A stretch of 64,000 nt of DNA from Colwellia maritima. Its GTDB lineage: Bacteria > Pseudomonadota > Gammaproteobacteria > Enterobacterales > Alteromonadaceae. The stretch spans positions 372,001 through 436,000 of the forward strand of contig NZ_JAKKSL010000001.1 of NCBI RefSeq assembly GCF_022669015.1, in the 5' to 3' direction. Both the position numbers and the translations under genes were made by a program. Under the pieces are notes generated by a model that worked only from the letters and a program-made list of their open reading frames with translations, did no database searches and had not been told where the DNA came from. Positions 54,716 to 63,977 of the stretch are shown piece after piece. Each line of letters starts with the position of its first letter. Position 1 is the stretch's first letter.

Positions 54716-57037
54716 TTAGAAACGATAACCCACAGTTAAATGTGCTGTTCTAGGGTCATTAAAGTAACCAATTAATGTGGTATCTCCACCTAAACCAGGC
54801 GTATAAGTGCCGTCTTCATTTTTGGCAGCAAAATTATATCCACCCACCATGGCTTCTTCATCGGTTAAGTTTTTCAAGTGAAGCCCGGCATACCAGTTAC
54901 CTTCAATACTTTCCCAGGTAACACTGGCATTAAGCGTACCATAGCCATCTTGTACTAATAAATCGCTATCTTCAAATAATAAGTAGTCATCACGATAGTA
55001 ATAACCGCCTGTGAAAACAAAGTAACCCATATCCGTATCCATGGTGTAGTTTGCCGCTAGGTTTAGGGTGTAGTCAGGGGTATTTGATAAGCCAACAAGT
55101 GGTGCTGCAATTGTTGGATCATCTTCAATTTCTGTATCTAAATATCCAAGTGAAAAATCTATTCTTAAGTTTTCGGTGGTTGCCCATGTTACTTCGGCTT
55201 CAATACCTTTTACCGTTGAGCCTTTAATATTACCTAAGTTTTGGTTTAAGACACTAGCATCTTCACTTGGGGTGATAGTGATATATTGACGATCTTTATG
55301 ATCTAACGAGAATATCGTCACATTGGTCCGTACCGCATCATTCCAATCTTTCTTAAAGCCTAATTCAATTGAATCGACTACCTCTGGATTTGCTGCTGCC
55401 TCATTTCCAGTGGCCCGAGGGTTAAAAGTACCTGATTTAAAGCCCTGTGAGTAACTTGCAAAAATCATGGTATCGTCATCAAGCTGATACTCCATACCTA
55501 ATCGTGGTGTAAAGCGTGACCATTCTTTCTTTTTAGGTGCATCTGGCACTCCATCGCCATCAGTGTCAGTACCTAGTACTTGCGGAAATGAAACATCACC
55601 ACGCACATAACCAGGGATCCAACCATCGCTTGGGTAAACATTACTAAACGCTAAGCCATTATTAACGTAAGCTTCTTTTTCTTCTTTGGTATAACGTCCG
55701 CCTAAGGTAAGTGATAGTTTTTCTGTTATATCTATACTGCTTTGAACGTATGCAGCTATGCTATTACTGTTATTACAGCCGGTAACTTCACGCGTTAACC
55801 CCGTTGCGCCAAGTGACTCGCCATACGCAGCCCTACCTAAAAATCCTAAAACAGCATCAAAATGACCACAAGATTCACCATCATAAGCATAAAGCCCACT
55901 AACCAGAGTGAAACCTTCACCTACATAATTGGCTTGTAATTCATGGCTAGTATTGTCGTCATCATAAAATGCGGGTACATCAAAAATATCTAACTGGGTA
56001 TTATCAAAATCGATATTAGTATCTGAATAGCCTTCTCTAGAGGTTCCTACGTATTTTATTGAAAGTGCCTCTGTTGCTTGCCATGAGGCTAAAAAGCTGA
56101 AACCTTCAAGCTCGACAGAGTTTTTTGTAGGCATACTGGTATATGAGTCATATACACTGTCTGGAACAGGTGCGTCCGTTAATAAACTTGGCAGTAAACG
56201 ATAACCACCTTTCGCATTCGAATCATCGGTAGTTTTATCCCATGCTAAACGCATAAATAGATCATCGGTAGCATGGAATTCTAGCGTTAAACGTGATGCT
56301 GATAGATCTTTATTATAATTTTCAGTGTCTTGGTTATCTAAGGCCGAAATTAAAAACTCGCCAAAACCATCTCTATTCAACTCGGCATGACCAAAACCAA
56401 TAAATAATTTGTCTTCTACTAGCGGAATTTGACCCGTTACTTTCAGATCTCTTTGATTATAACTACCTACCGTACCTTCGATATTAAACTCAGTATCACC
56501 TGACATCGCTTTAGTCACGTATTTTACCGCACCACCAATGGTATTTTTACCGTAAAGTGTGCCTTGAGGCCCCCTTAATACTTCAATGCGCTCTACGTCT
56601 AATAAATCTAGTACAGCACCTTGCGGGCGAGCCATATACACATCATCAATATAAATGCCAACACCGGGTTCATAACCCCAAAGTGGATCTTGCTGTCCTA
56701 CACCACGAATAAAGGCAGTTAAGGTTGAATTAGTTCCACGACTGTTTTGTAAGGTAGTATTGGGTGAGAACCGTTGTACTTCAGTCATTACTGAAATGCC
56801 ATTTTCAGCAAGCTCGGCAGCACCAATAGAGGTTAATGAAACAGGAACCGTTTGTAAACTCTCTACTGTTTTTCGTGCAGTGACCTCTATAATCTCTAGT
56901 CCTATTTTTTTTGTTGCCGGTGAATCTGTTGACTCTTCGGCTAATGACACACTACTTGTTAATGCCGCCGCAATTGCCAAAGCAAGGTAGCTGCGATTTT
57001 TTTTACAGTAACTGTTTTTATGATGAAAATGTTTCAT
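54716..57037 (-). CDS. TonB-dependent outer-membrane receptor
   Basis: The protein has 773 residues and is intact. A signal peptide ends near SSVSLAEES. The TonB-box-like IEVTARKTVES leads into a plug with PVSLTSIGAAELAENG, VGIYIDDVYMARPQG and VERIEVLRGPQGTLYGKN. The 22-strand barrel ends in TVGYRF with terminal Phe. This plug wording is that of the large FyuA/vitamin-B12-like group common in Alteromonadales and sphingomonads, often used for steroid, aromatic or siderophore uptake. No adjacent gene fixes the ligand. Confidence 0.92.
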   Translation of the reverse strand: MKHFHHKNSYCKKNRSYLALAIAAALTSSVSLAEESTDSPATKKIGLEIIEVTARKTVESLQTVPVSLTSIGAAELAENGISVMTEVQRFSPNTTLQNSRGTNSTLTAFIRGVGQQDPLWGYEPGVGIYIDDVYMARPQGAVLDLLDVERIEVLRGPQGTLYGKNTIGGAVKYVTKAMSGDTEFNIEGTVGSYNQRDLKVTGQIPLVEDKLFIGFGHAELNRDGFGEFLISALDNQDTENYNKDLSASRLTLEFHATDDLFMRLAWDKTTDDSNAKGGYRLLPSLLTDAPVPDSVYDSYTSMPTKNSVELEGFSFLASWQATEALSIKYVGTSREGYSDTNIDFDNTQLDIFDVPAFYDDDNTSHELQANYVGEGFTLVSGLYAYDGESCGHFDAVLGFLGRAAYGESLGATGLTREVTGCNNSNSIAAYVQSSIDITEKLSLTLGGRYTKEEKEAYVNNGLAFSNVYPSDGWIPGYVRGDVSFPQVLGTDTDGDGVPDAPKKKEWSRFTPRLGMEYQLDDDTMIFASYSQGFKSGTFNPRATGNEAAANPEVVDSIELGFKKDWNDAVRTNVTIFSLDHKDRQYITITPSEDASVLNQNLGNIKGSTVKGIEAEVTWATTENLRIDFSLGYLDTEIEDDPTIAAPLVGLSNTPDYTLNLAANYTMDTDMGYFVFTGGYYYRDDYLLFEDSDLLVQDGYGTLNASVTWESIEGNWYAGLHLKNLTDEEAMVGGYNFAAKNEDGTYTPGLGGDTTLIGYFNDPRTAHLTVGYRF

Positions 57038-57200
57038 GAGGAACCCCTATTAATAATTATTGTGTTATTGGTGTCTGCGTTTGTATTTTCAGTGCCGCTT
57101 TTTTACCAACTATTTACACTCTATCTCATTCATTCAAAGAAATAATTAGCACTATGGTGCTACTACTATCTTGTTGTTTTTTATAGTAATTCAGTATTTT

Positions 57201-58169
57201 TTATAAATCCCATAGTTCAACGACATGTTTGGCCGTACTTAATGGCGCAGCAAGTACATAGTCAGCGGCTTCACCACCATGTGCCACATTTGGGTTGACC
57301 ATAATGCCATGACCACGTTCGTCAACTTCAACGAGTTCAACCTGTACGTTAGTTTCTGTATTGTTCCAACGGGTAATTTGATAACCTAGTTGCTTATCAA
57401 TGATAGGGTTCGCGGTGATGTTTGATAATTTTGCCCACTGTTGGGCAAGCATAGTGGCATTCAAGGGATTAACAATACTGTCATTTGCACCTGTCCACAC
57501 GGATAGTTTCGGCCAAATAGCCTGCTTAGGGGATATTTTTTCAATTAAGTTAACTAACTCATTAGTTGTTTGAGAAGGTCCATTTTTCATACATGAGATA
57601 CCGGTAATTAAACCATCAGCACAAGGAAAAGGAATACCCGCAACCACAGCACCACCGGTAAAAAGTTCAGGATAGTTAACTAAAATACTACTGGCCATTG
57701 CGCCACCGACCGATAGCCCAATAACATATACTTTTTCACTTGAAAATTGTTGTGTTAGTGTGGCCACCATATTTTTTATTGATAAGGTTTCACCTTTATC
57801 TTTAGTAAAATCTTCTGCAGAATACCAATTAAAACAACGTTTAATATTATTTCCCAACTCTTGTTGGGGTAGAAGTAAAACAAAGTTATGCTGTTTTGCT
57901 AAACTGAGTAAACCACTTTGCTGAGCAAGCTCTTCAGCTTTTTGTGCACAACCATGAAGTAATACTACAATTGCGGGAGAACTCTTATCCGCGTTAGCTT
58001 TTTCAGGTTGGTAATAGCTACCGTGAAGATCCCCTGGGTTTGCACCAAAATGCGTTAATTTTACAAAATCAGCTAAGGCTAACTGACTAAATAAAAAGAG
58101 CGGAATCGTTAAGCAAACAGTTTTTAGAAACCTTGCTTTATACAGTGATATAGAAAAAATCGTAGACAT
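57201..58169 (-). CDS. Secreted PHB-depolymerase-family esterase
   Basis: The protein has 322 residues. A signal peptide (LKTVCLTIPLFLFSQLALA) targets it to the periplasm or outside. The fold shows VVLLHGCAQKAEELAQQSGL, the nucleophile Ser in VIGLSVGGAMAS, the Asp in WTGANDSIVNP and the His in VDERGHGIMVNP. The HGCxQ pattern is typical of the LpqC/feruloyl esterase/PHB depolymerase group. No polymer-binding domain is attached, so a short polyester or aryl ester substrate is as likely as PHB. Confidence 0.87.
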   Translation of the reverse strand: MSTIFSISLYKARFLKTVCLTIPLFLFSQLALADFVKLTHFGANPGDLHGSYYQPEKANADKSSPAIVVLLHGCAQKAEELAQQSGLLSLAKQHNFVLLLPQQELGNNIKRCFNWYSAEDFTKDKGETLSIKNMVATLTQQFSSEKVYVIGLSVGGAMASSILVNYPELFTGGAVVAGIPFPCADGLITGISCMKNGPSQTTNELVNLIEKISPKQAIWPKLSVWTGANDSIVNPLNATMLAQQWAKLSNITANPIIDKQLGYQITRWNNTETNVQVELVEVDERGHGIMVNPNVAHGGEAADYVLAAPLSTAKHVVELWDL

Positions 58170-58252
58170 GGTAATTTAGCCATAAAGAACAGATATCTTG
58201 ATCATGGCTGATATAGACTGAAAGGTGTATGGTACTTTAGTGCAGGGCTTAA

Positions 58253-58720
58253 TTAATAATTAATGGTTAATACAGTCCAGTATTTTTCACCTGAAGGTGT
58301 ACTGACGACCGCTTCGTCATCAATTTCTTTTTTTAATAAAGCGCGTGCCATTGGTGAATCGATAGATATATAGTCATTTCGACCAAAAATTTCATCGGGT
58401 CCAACTATTTTAAACTTAAGTTGTTCGCCGTCTTCATTTTCAAGCTCCACCCATGCACCAAAAAAAACTTTGCCTGCTTGCTGTGGGTTATAGTCTATTA
58501 CTTTAATATCTTCTAACCGCTTTGTTAAATAGCGTACACGGCGATCAATTTCTCTAAGACGTTTTTTGTTATATTGGTAGTCGGCATTTTCTGACCGGTC
58601 ACCTAAACTTGCCGCCCAAGACACTTTTTTGGTGGTTTCAGGGCGTTCAACTTTCCAAAGATGTGTTAATTCTTTTTGAAGTAATTCAAAGCCTTCTCGG
58701 GTAATTAAATTGGTTTTCAC
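58253..58720 (-). CDS. greB: Transcription elongation factor GreB
   Basis: The protein has 155 residues. The N-terminal coiled coil has the acidic tip LGDRSENADYQYNKKRLREIDRR, with the conserved Asp-Arg-Ser-Glu-Asn at the loop that enters the RNA polymerase channel. The C-terminal FKBP-like domain has VDEIF-type folds and ISIDSPMARALLKKEIDDEA. RYLTKRLE before the core marks GreB rather than GreA. It restarts backtracked polymerase. It starts 6 bp after the PPIase stop. Confidence 0.93.
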   Translation of the reverse strand: MKTNLITREGFELLQKELTHLWKVERPETTKKVSWAASLGDRSENADYQYNKKRLREIDRRVRYLTKRLEDIKVIDYNPQQAGKVFFGAWVELENEDGEQLKFKIVGPDEIFGRNDYISIDSPMARALLKKEIDDEAVVSTPSGEKYWTVLTINY

Positions 58721-58726
58721 GCCTGA

Positions 58727-59596
58727 TCAATCCTGTAATTTTACTAAACGACTTCGAATAGGTACTTGGCAAACATCTAGCACTGGCGGTGGTTTTTTGT
58801 AGAAGAATTCGCTTGCCCGTGCGCGACGCTTTACCAATCGCTCAGCAAAACTTGCTGATTCAGTATTTTCTACTTCAATTATAATGCGATCTTTTTTTGG
58901 TACATCTGCCATAAGCTTCATACTAATAATTGGTGTATGTTCTCGGCTATCAACAGCATACTCACCATCAATCACAGTGGTGCGCTGTATCGCTTGAATA
59001 TGATTCATACCATAGACCACTCGCCCAAAAATAGTCATTATTTTATCTAAGTACCGAGGCGCTTGTCCAATAACAAAGTAAAAGTGGCTAGAGGCAGAGT
59101 CGGCTTCGTTACTTCTTGCCATGGCTAATACACCAGGACAATGTGTTAACCATCCGCTTTTACTGTTGTTTGTTGCCACAGCAAAGCCTTCTTTAAATCC
59201 TGTTTTCTTAGCAAATAAATCATCGCGTTGCACAAGAGTAAAAGGGGCTTTTCCATCAGTGGAAAATTGGCCTTCCATCGCTAAAAGAGGAACTGATTTG
59301 TCTTGCTCGCTGCCATCTTTCGGTCCGCCTTGCGCCACAAAACCATCGATAACGCGGTAAAATTTGGTGCCGTCATAAAAAGATTTTTGTACTAAACTTG
59401 AAAACTGCTCAACATGCTTAGGAGAAAATTGTGGTGCAAGTTCAATCACCACTTTACCTTGCGGCAAAGTTAATAATACAGTGTTATTTAAATCTAATGT
59501 TCGCCATTCTGACTCATTTGCATTATCTGCACCACAGGCACTAATGAATATGAAGGGAATTAACATTAGTAGTTTTTTTGTAATGGAATAAATCAT
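58727..59596 (-). CDS. Cyclophilin-type peptidyl-prolyl isomerase lipoprotein
   Basis: About 289 residues from the ATG at 59596; an upstream TTG at 59605 is possible. The lipobox FISAC near residue 20 makes it a lipoprotein. The cyclophilin core includes FYRVIDGFVAQGGPKDGS, GVLAMARSNEADSASSHFYFVIG and IFGRVVYGMNHIQAIQR. A C-terminal tail rich in Arg and Lys (FAERLVKRRARASEFFYKK) is extra. It probably assists folding in the periplasm. A 61-bp palindrome lies just upstream, between it and the toxin cluster. Confidence 0.9.
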   Translation of the reverse strand: MIYSITKKLLMLIPFIFISACGADNANESEWRTLDLNNTVLLTLPQGKVVIELAPQFSPKHVEQFSSLVQKSFYDGTKFYRVIDGFVAQGGPKDGSEQDKSVPLLAMEGQFSTDGKAPFTLVQRDDLFAKKTGFKEGFAVATNNSKSGWLTHCPGVLAMARSNEADSASSHFYFVIGQAPRYLDKIMTIFGRVVYGMNHIQAIQRTTVIDGEYAVDSREHTPIISMKLMADVPKKDRIIIEVENTESASFAERLVKRRARASEFFYKKPPPVLDVCQVPIRSRLVKLQD

Positions 59597-59611
59597 TGCG
59601 ATCAACTTAGT

Positions 59612-59672
59612 AATATTTTAGCTCTGTAAATACAATGCTATCATAGCACTGTATTTATTGAGCTAAAATATT
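59612..59672. repeat. 61-bp near-perfect palindrome upstream of the PPIase gene
   Basis: The element is symmetric around 59642 with 27 of 30 base pairs matching: AATATTTTAGCTC at the left end faces GAGCTAAAATATT at the right, TAAATACA faces TGTATTTA, and TGCTAT faces ATAGCA. It lies 15 bp before the PPIase start and about 50 bp after the orphan toxin-tip stop. It could be a bidirectional terminator, a leader hairpin or a REP/MITE-like element. Confidence 0.7.
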
Positions 59673-59723
59673 CTTGCTCAATTAAATAGAAGCAACCCTC
59701 TGTAGTAATTTCTCCCATATTCG

Positions 59724-59867
59724 TTAAAACCAATTCAAAGTTGAGCTTTTATCATGCAAATATCCTGCGATACCTTGCCCGAGCGCATCGCCGACTTTAG
59801 CCGCCAAAACTCCAATCGTTACAGCAGCGATAATCCCCCAATTCACATTGTTAACTCTCGGAGCCAT
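59724..59867 (-). CDS. Orphan toxin-tip small protein
   Basis: The 47-residue ORF starts at 59867 (MAPRVNNVNWG), overlapping the end of the immunity-like gene at 59851 by 17 bp. Its body AAVTIGVLAAKVGDALGQGIAG and ending STLNWF match the toxin's C-terminus (GSSIAVGMVAAKVGDGIGKFVA, ending LGNWLSSF). It is therefore a detached copy of the predicted pore-forming tip, as in orphan modules of polymorphic toxins. Whether it is translated is unknown. It resembles a small glycine-zipper peptide and could be functional alone. Confidence 0.6.
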   Translation of the reverse strand: MAPRVNNVNWGIIAAVTIGVLAAKVGDALGQGIAGYLHDKSSTLNWF

Positions 59868-60204
59868 ATAAATAGGCAATAGTGAACATAAGTACAAAAG
59901 TGACGACTGTAACGATGAAATAGAACCACGCGAGTTTTTTATCTTTTTTTCGGGTATATCGTCTCACCGCTGCAAAATCAACAATTATTGGATTTAACTT
60001 TGGGAACACCATAATTAAGGAATAAGTAACGATAATAGAACCTATTCCTTTATCCCAAACAGGTGGATCTATCCCTTCTTTCGCCATTTCACGTTCAATA
60101 TGATTAATACTAATGCGGCGAAATAAAAAAGTGGCAATTCCCCATGTACAAAGGACAATAAAGAACAATATAGCCATCCAGTCTTCAATTGATAATTCTG
60201 ACAT
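59851..60204 (-). CDS. Predicted immunity protein 2 (two transmembrane helices)
   Basis: The protein has 117 residues. Its first 55 residues closely match the neighbour at 60283 (MSELSxExWMAI, HIEREMAKE, PPVWDKGIG), then the sequences diverge. Helices are predicted at about 10-28 and 92-112. No named domain is recognised. The paralogy, size and place downstream of the toxin gene suggest an immunity protein whose variable half recognises a different toxin tip. The orphan tip overlapping its 3' end is a candidate partner. Confidence 0.6.
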   Translation of the reverse strand: MSELSIEDWMAILFFIVLCTWGIATFLFRRISINHIEREMAKEGIDPPVWDKGIGSIIVTYSLIMVFPKLNPIIVDFAAVRRYTRKKDKKLAWFYFIVTVVTFVLMFTIAYLYGSES

Positions 60205-60282
60205 AAGCTCCTCGCAATAGACTGCTTAACTAGTCGCTTTAGCTTAGTATATCGTCAGGGGCGAAAAAGAAATAAAACACAA

Positions 60283-60606
60283 TCAACACAATAAAAAAAG
60301 AGCACTAAAAACTTGTACAAGTAAAGCCAAGTACCAATCAATTTTTCGACTAAATCGTTTAGTAGCTTCGATATCAACCGTAGAAGCATGCCTTTTAGCA
60401 TTAGGGCGCAGAATAATACTCGCATAGGCAGGGTATCTCATTCCAATACCTTTATCCCAAACAGGTGGCTCTATTCTTTCTTTCGCCATTTCACGTTCGA
60501 TATGCTTAACGCTAATACGACCAAATAAAATAATAGCAATGCCCCACATAAAAAAGACAAAGGCACTCACTATAGCCATCCAGTTTTCAGGCGATAGTTC
60601 TGACAT
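60283..60606 (-). CDS. Predicted immunity protein 1 (membrane protein)
   Basis: The protein has 107 residues. It starts 14 bp after the toxin stop, with its ribosome-binding site (GGAGG) just after the toxin's TAG, so translation is coupled. It is a membrane protein with a helix at about 10-28 and another near the C-terminus (YLALLVQVFSALFLL). The first half is shared with the gene at 59851. Position and size suit an immunity protein for the predicted pore-forming toxin. No family name is recognised. Confidence 0.62.
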   Translation of the reverse strand: MSELSPENWMAIVSAFVFFMWGIAIILFGRISVKHIEREMAKERIEPPVWDKGIGMRYPAYASIILRPNAKRHASTVDIEATKRFSRKIDWYLALLVQVFSALFLLC

Positions 60607-60620
60607 GGTTTTCTATCCTC

Positions 60621-61638
60621 CTAAAAGCTACTCAACCAATTACCTAAATCGGAGGCTTGATTAGCAACAAATTTTCCAATCCCATCGCCGACCTTAGCCG
60701 CCACCATGCCAACCGCAATAGATGAGCCAATAATAAATACCCAACCAACTGGTGTGGCCAACATCGCAATACCAAGACCGGCCGGTTACTGCTTGACCCC
60801 CTACCCAGAGCCCACCCGCTGTAGCCAAACCAAAGCCTGAGACTTCAACCGCGGCACGTTTCTGCCAATTATGTCCGGCTAAATAATCATTATGAACTGC
60901 ATTTGCTCGTAACCCTGCATCAAGCACAATCAAGCTTTTACCAACAACATTCGCACTCTTTTCAAACGCACGTAAATTATTAAACGCCTTGGTCGAGGTA
61001 AACTGAATAGGTTTTACGCCCTTGCCGCTTTTTGCTTTATTAACCCCTCGTTCACTATCACTGTAAACAGTCCCTTTTTTACTTTTTACCCGCCCTATAA
61101 ATTTATTTATTTCAGTTTGAAATTTACGGTTAAAATCTTTAGAAAGTGCGTGCACGTGTTGTTCTAACTTCTGTATTTGAGCTTTAGGAAGCTTAGCTTT
61201 TACACCTTTTCTTACATCTTCTAATGCTTCTTGCAGTTCTTTAGCGGCTTTTGCAAAGTTACTTAGCCGACTTTCTAAGGCTGTTGACGCAGCACCGACT
61301 GCCCCTAACATTTCCGTTTGAAAAAAATCAGCCAGTGCTTGAAGGTATTCACCACCAAGGATTGAATCCATCAAGGCTATTTTTCGTTTTGCTTGCGGAG
61401 GTAAAGATTTCATGTGATTAAGCGGACAAATTAAATCAGGCCTGACTTGTCGCCAATCTTTACTGTTGCTACTGGCATTGCTACTGCCATTTCGTAAAAT
61501 AAAAGGTGTGCCTGCCGAGATAAAAGTATCCGAAATATTAGGGTTATCTCGTTTGAAATCTGCAAAAGCTTTTGGGTTGTTACGATCTACTGGGTAAGTA
61601 TTGTTACTGCTGTAACATAACGCGATATTGTTTGGCAT
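60621..61638 (-). CDS. Predicted pore-forming toxin/T6SS-type effector (one frameshift)
   Basis: About 339 residues. The N-terminal part has a LysM-like pattern (NPNISDTFISAGTPFIL) and no signal peptide. A long helical middle (about 90-200, EALEDVRKGVKAKLPKAQIQKLEQHVHALSKDF) precedes a hydrophobic, Gly-rich tip: VEVSGFGLATAGGLWVGGQAV, then, after a shift near 60780 at Gly-Leu codons, GLGIAMLATPVGWVFIIGSS and IAVGMVAAKVGDGIGKFV to a stop at 60621. Such glycine-zipper tails behind a helical body are known in membrane-permeabilising T6SS and polymorphic toxins. The two immunity-like genes support this. No T6SS gene is in the window, so delivery is unknown. Confidence 0.6.
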
Positions 61639-61895
61639 AGTTTATTCCGTTAAAAAAGATCAATCCGATTGAAGCTACATACTTATTAATCTAGCAAAGC
61701 TTCGATATTAAGTAGCGGTCATATTAGCACCTAAAAATAGGCTTGTGAATAATAAATGTTAGCAAGTTAGAGCAAGTGATTTTTAAGTTACTATGCTCAT
61801 TATCCTAAGCTATTTTATTCTAGCATGATGAATTGAATGCTATCATGGCGCTTATAAAAAATCATTAACGAAAACATCTACTGACGGAGCCTTTA

Positions 61896-62607
61896 ATGAA
61901 CAAAAGTATCACCACCAATTTTATTGCCCTAATTGCAACATTATTAGGCTTTTATTTAGGTAATAATATTTTATATACGGTTGGTTTATTCGCTTTATCT
62001 GGGGCAATTACCAACTGGTTAGCAATTCATATGCTATTTGAAAGAGTGCCGTTATTGTATGGTTCAGGTGTTATTCCTGCCCGTTTTGAAGATTTCAAAT
62101 TAGCAATTCGTGAATTAATGATGGAGCAGTTTTTTACTAAAGAAAATATCGACCGCTTTTTATCTACTGGTTCAGGTGCCGCTAGCAGCATTGATTTAAC
62201 GTCCGTCATTGAAAAAGTTGACTTAACCCCTGCGTTTAATAATTTGGTCACAGTAATTGAAGGCTCTTCATTCGGCCCCATGCTAGCCATGGTAGGTGGT
62301 AGTGAAGCCATACAACCAATGAAAGAGCCCTTTATTGAGAAAATGAAACAATCAATACAAGAAATCAGTCAAAGTGAACAATTCAACAATTTACTCCGTG
62401 AAGAATTAGAACAACCAGACATGATTGAAAACCTACAAGTCAAAGTCAGCGATATTATTGAAAAACGCCTCAATGAATTAACACCACAATTAGTAAAAGA
62501 AATTGTTCAAGGGATGATCAAAAAACACTTGGAAATTTTTGGTGGTTTGGGGCGGCGTTTTTGGTGGTGTTATCGGCTTGATTGCGGCGTTGACCAGTAA
62601 TTTCTAA
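61896..62607 (+). CDS. DUF445 family inner-membrane protein (one frameshift)
   Basis: About 236 residues. Two N-terminal transmembrane helices carry FALSGAITNWLAIHMLFERVPLLYGSGVIPARF, the diagnostic DUF445 signature. A helical cytoplasmic or periplasmic part follows. The frame shifts near 62535; the alternate frame gives the closing helix GGVFGGVIGLIAALTSNF and a stop at 62607. Function is unknown (YheB/YjiN-like group). It stands alone, divergent from the toxin gene and with 180 bp before the aminotransferase. Confidence 0.82.
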
Positions 62608-62786
62608 GGCATTAAATAACGCAAAGAAATCCTTACAATAATTGCTCATATTAATTACACAATAAATACATATAAATTATCGAACAAACCTTATTTTTAA
62701 GAGCGTTTTACGCTATGCTGCTTGTTCATTTTCATGTGTTTGAACAATCAAAATCAAGCCCATCCAATATAAGGTAAATTTCAGTC

Positions 62787-63977
62787 ATGTTTGCTAGCTT
62801 AAAAGCGTCCCCTGCCGATCCTATATTAGGCCTATTAGCTAAGTATAAAGAAGATCCTAATCCTAAAAAAATTGATTTAGGTGTGGGTGTTTATAAAAAT
62901 GAAGGTGGTGAAACCACCGTGCTTAATTGCGTGAAAAAAGCTGAGCAACATCGTACTGATACCGAAACCAGTAAGGTTTATTTAGGTCCTACCGGTTCAA
63001 CGCTTTTTAATGATGAAATGAGTAAACTTATTTTTGGCCCAGACCATAAGGTTTTAAATGAAAATCGTGCTCGCACGGTTTCAACTCCAGGTGGTACGGG
63101 AGCGTTACGTGTAACAGCTGAATTTATAAAATCATGTAAAGCCGGTGCAACTATTTGGGTCAGTAATCCAACGTGGGCAAACCATACAGGTTTGTTTGAA
63201 GCGGCGGGTTTAATCGTAAAAACCTATCCTTATTATGATTACGACAATAAAAACCTAGATTTTGACGGTATGTTAGCTGCCCTTAAACAAGTTTCGGCTG
63301 ATGATGCTGTGTTATTACATGCGTGTTGTCATAATCCGAGTGGCATGGATTTAAATAATGAGCAGTGGCAGCAAGTTGCAGATGTAGCAAAAACAATTGG
63401 TTTTACCCCCGTTATTGATATGGCGTACCAAGGATTTGGTCAAGGCTTAGATGAGGATGCTTATGGCTTACGCTTAATGGCAGAATCGGTAAACGAAATG
63501 GTGGTTTGTAGCTCATGTTCAAAAAACTTCGGTTTATATCGTGAACGTATTGGTGCTTGTACTGTTATTGGCGCAACAAGCCTACAAGCAGACATTGCTT
63601 ATTCAGTTGTACTGGCAGTAGTTCGTGTAATTTACTCAATGCCACCCGCATGGTGCGGCACTGGTTGAAACCATTCTAACGTCTGACGAGTTACGCAATG
63701 AATGGTATGTAGAATTAGCACAAATGCGTAATCGCATTAACGGTAATCGCCGACTTATTGTGGATAAATTAATAGAAAATGGTGTAACACGCGATTTTAG
63801 CTTTATTACAAAACAAGCGGGTATGTTCTCTTTCTTAGGGATAACGCCGGCGCAAGTTCAGCAGTTACAAGACGAATATAGTATATATATGGTGGGCTCT
63901 AGCCGTATAAGTATTCTTTTGGAATATCTAATAGCAATGTTGACTACTTAGCGCAGTCTATTGCTAGCGTGTTGTAA
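62787..63977 (+). CDS. Class I aromatic/aspartate aminotransferase (two frameshifts)
   Basis: About 396 residues, exactly the AspC/TyrB length. It starts MFASLKASPADPILGLLAKYK. Motifs include KIDLGVGVYKNEGG, YLGPTGSTLFNDEM, HNPSGMDLNNEQW and the PLP Lys in SCSKNFGLYRERIGACTVI. Frames change near 63648 (a base missing in the expected PPAHGAALVE) and 63915 (ATTCTTTTGGAATA for Ile-Ala-Gly-Ile), then it ends SNVDYLAQSIASVL. It is chemically distinct from the class Ib enzyme at 38025. It may supply 2-oxo acids generally. Confidence 0.87.

Noticed and set aside
60621..61638. Ordinary colicin with an uptake domain
   Set aside because: No TonB box, signal or receptor domain is visible in the N-terminus. 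The body is helical with a Gly-rich tip, closer to T6SS or contact-dependent effectors.
5093..63977. Widespread pseudogenisation of the catabolic and transport genes
   Set aside because: Each broken gene keeps full conservation on both sides of a one- or two-base shift and has no other damage. Errors in the sequence are simpler, except for the hydrolase, XRE and Nramp fragments, which lack whole domains.
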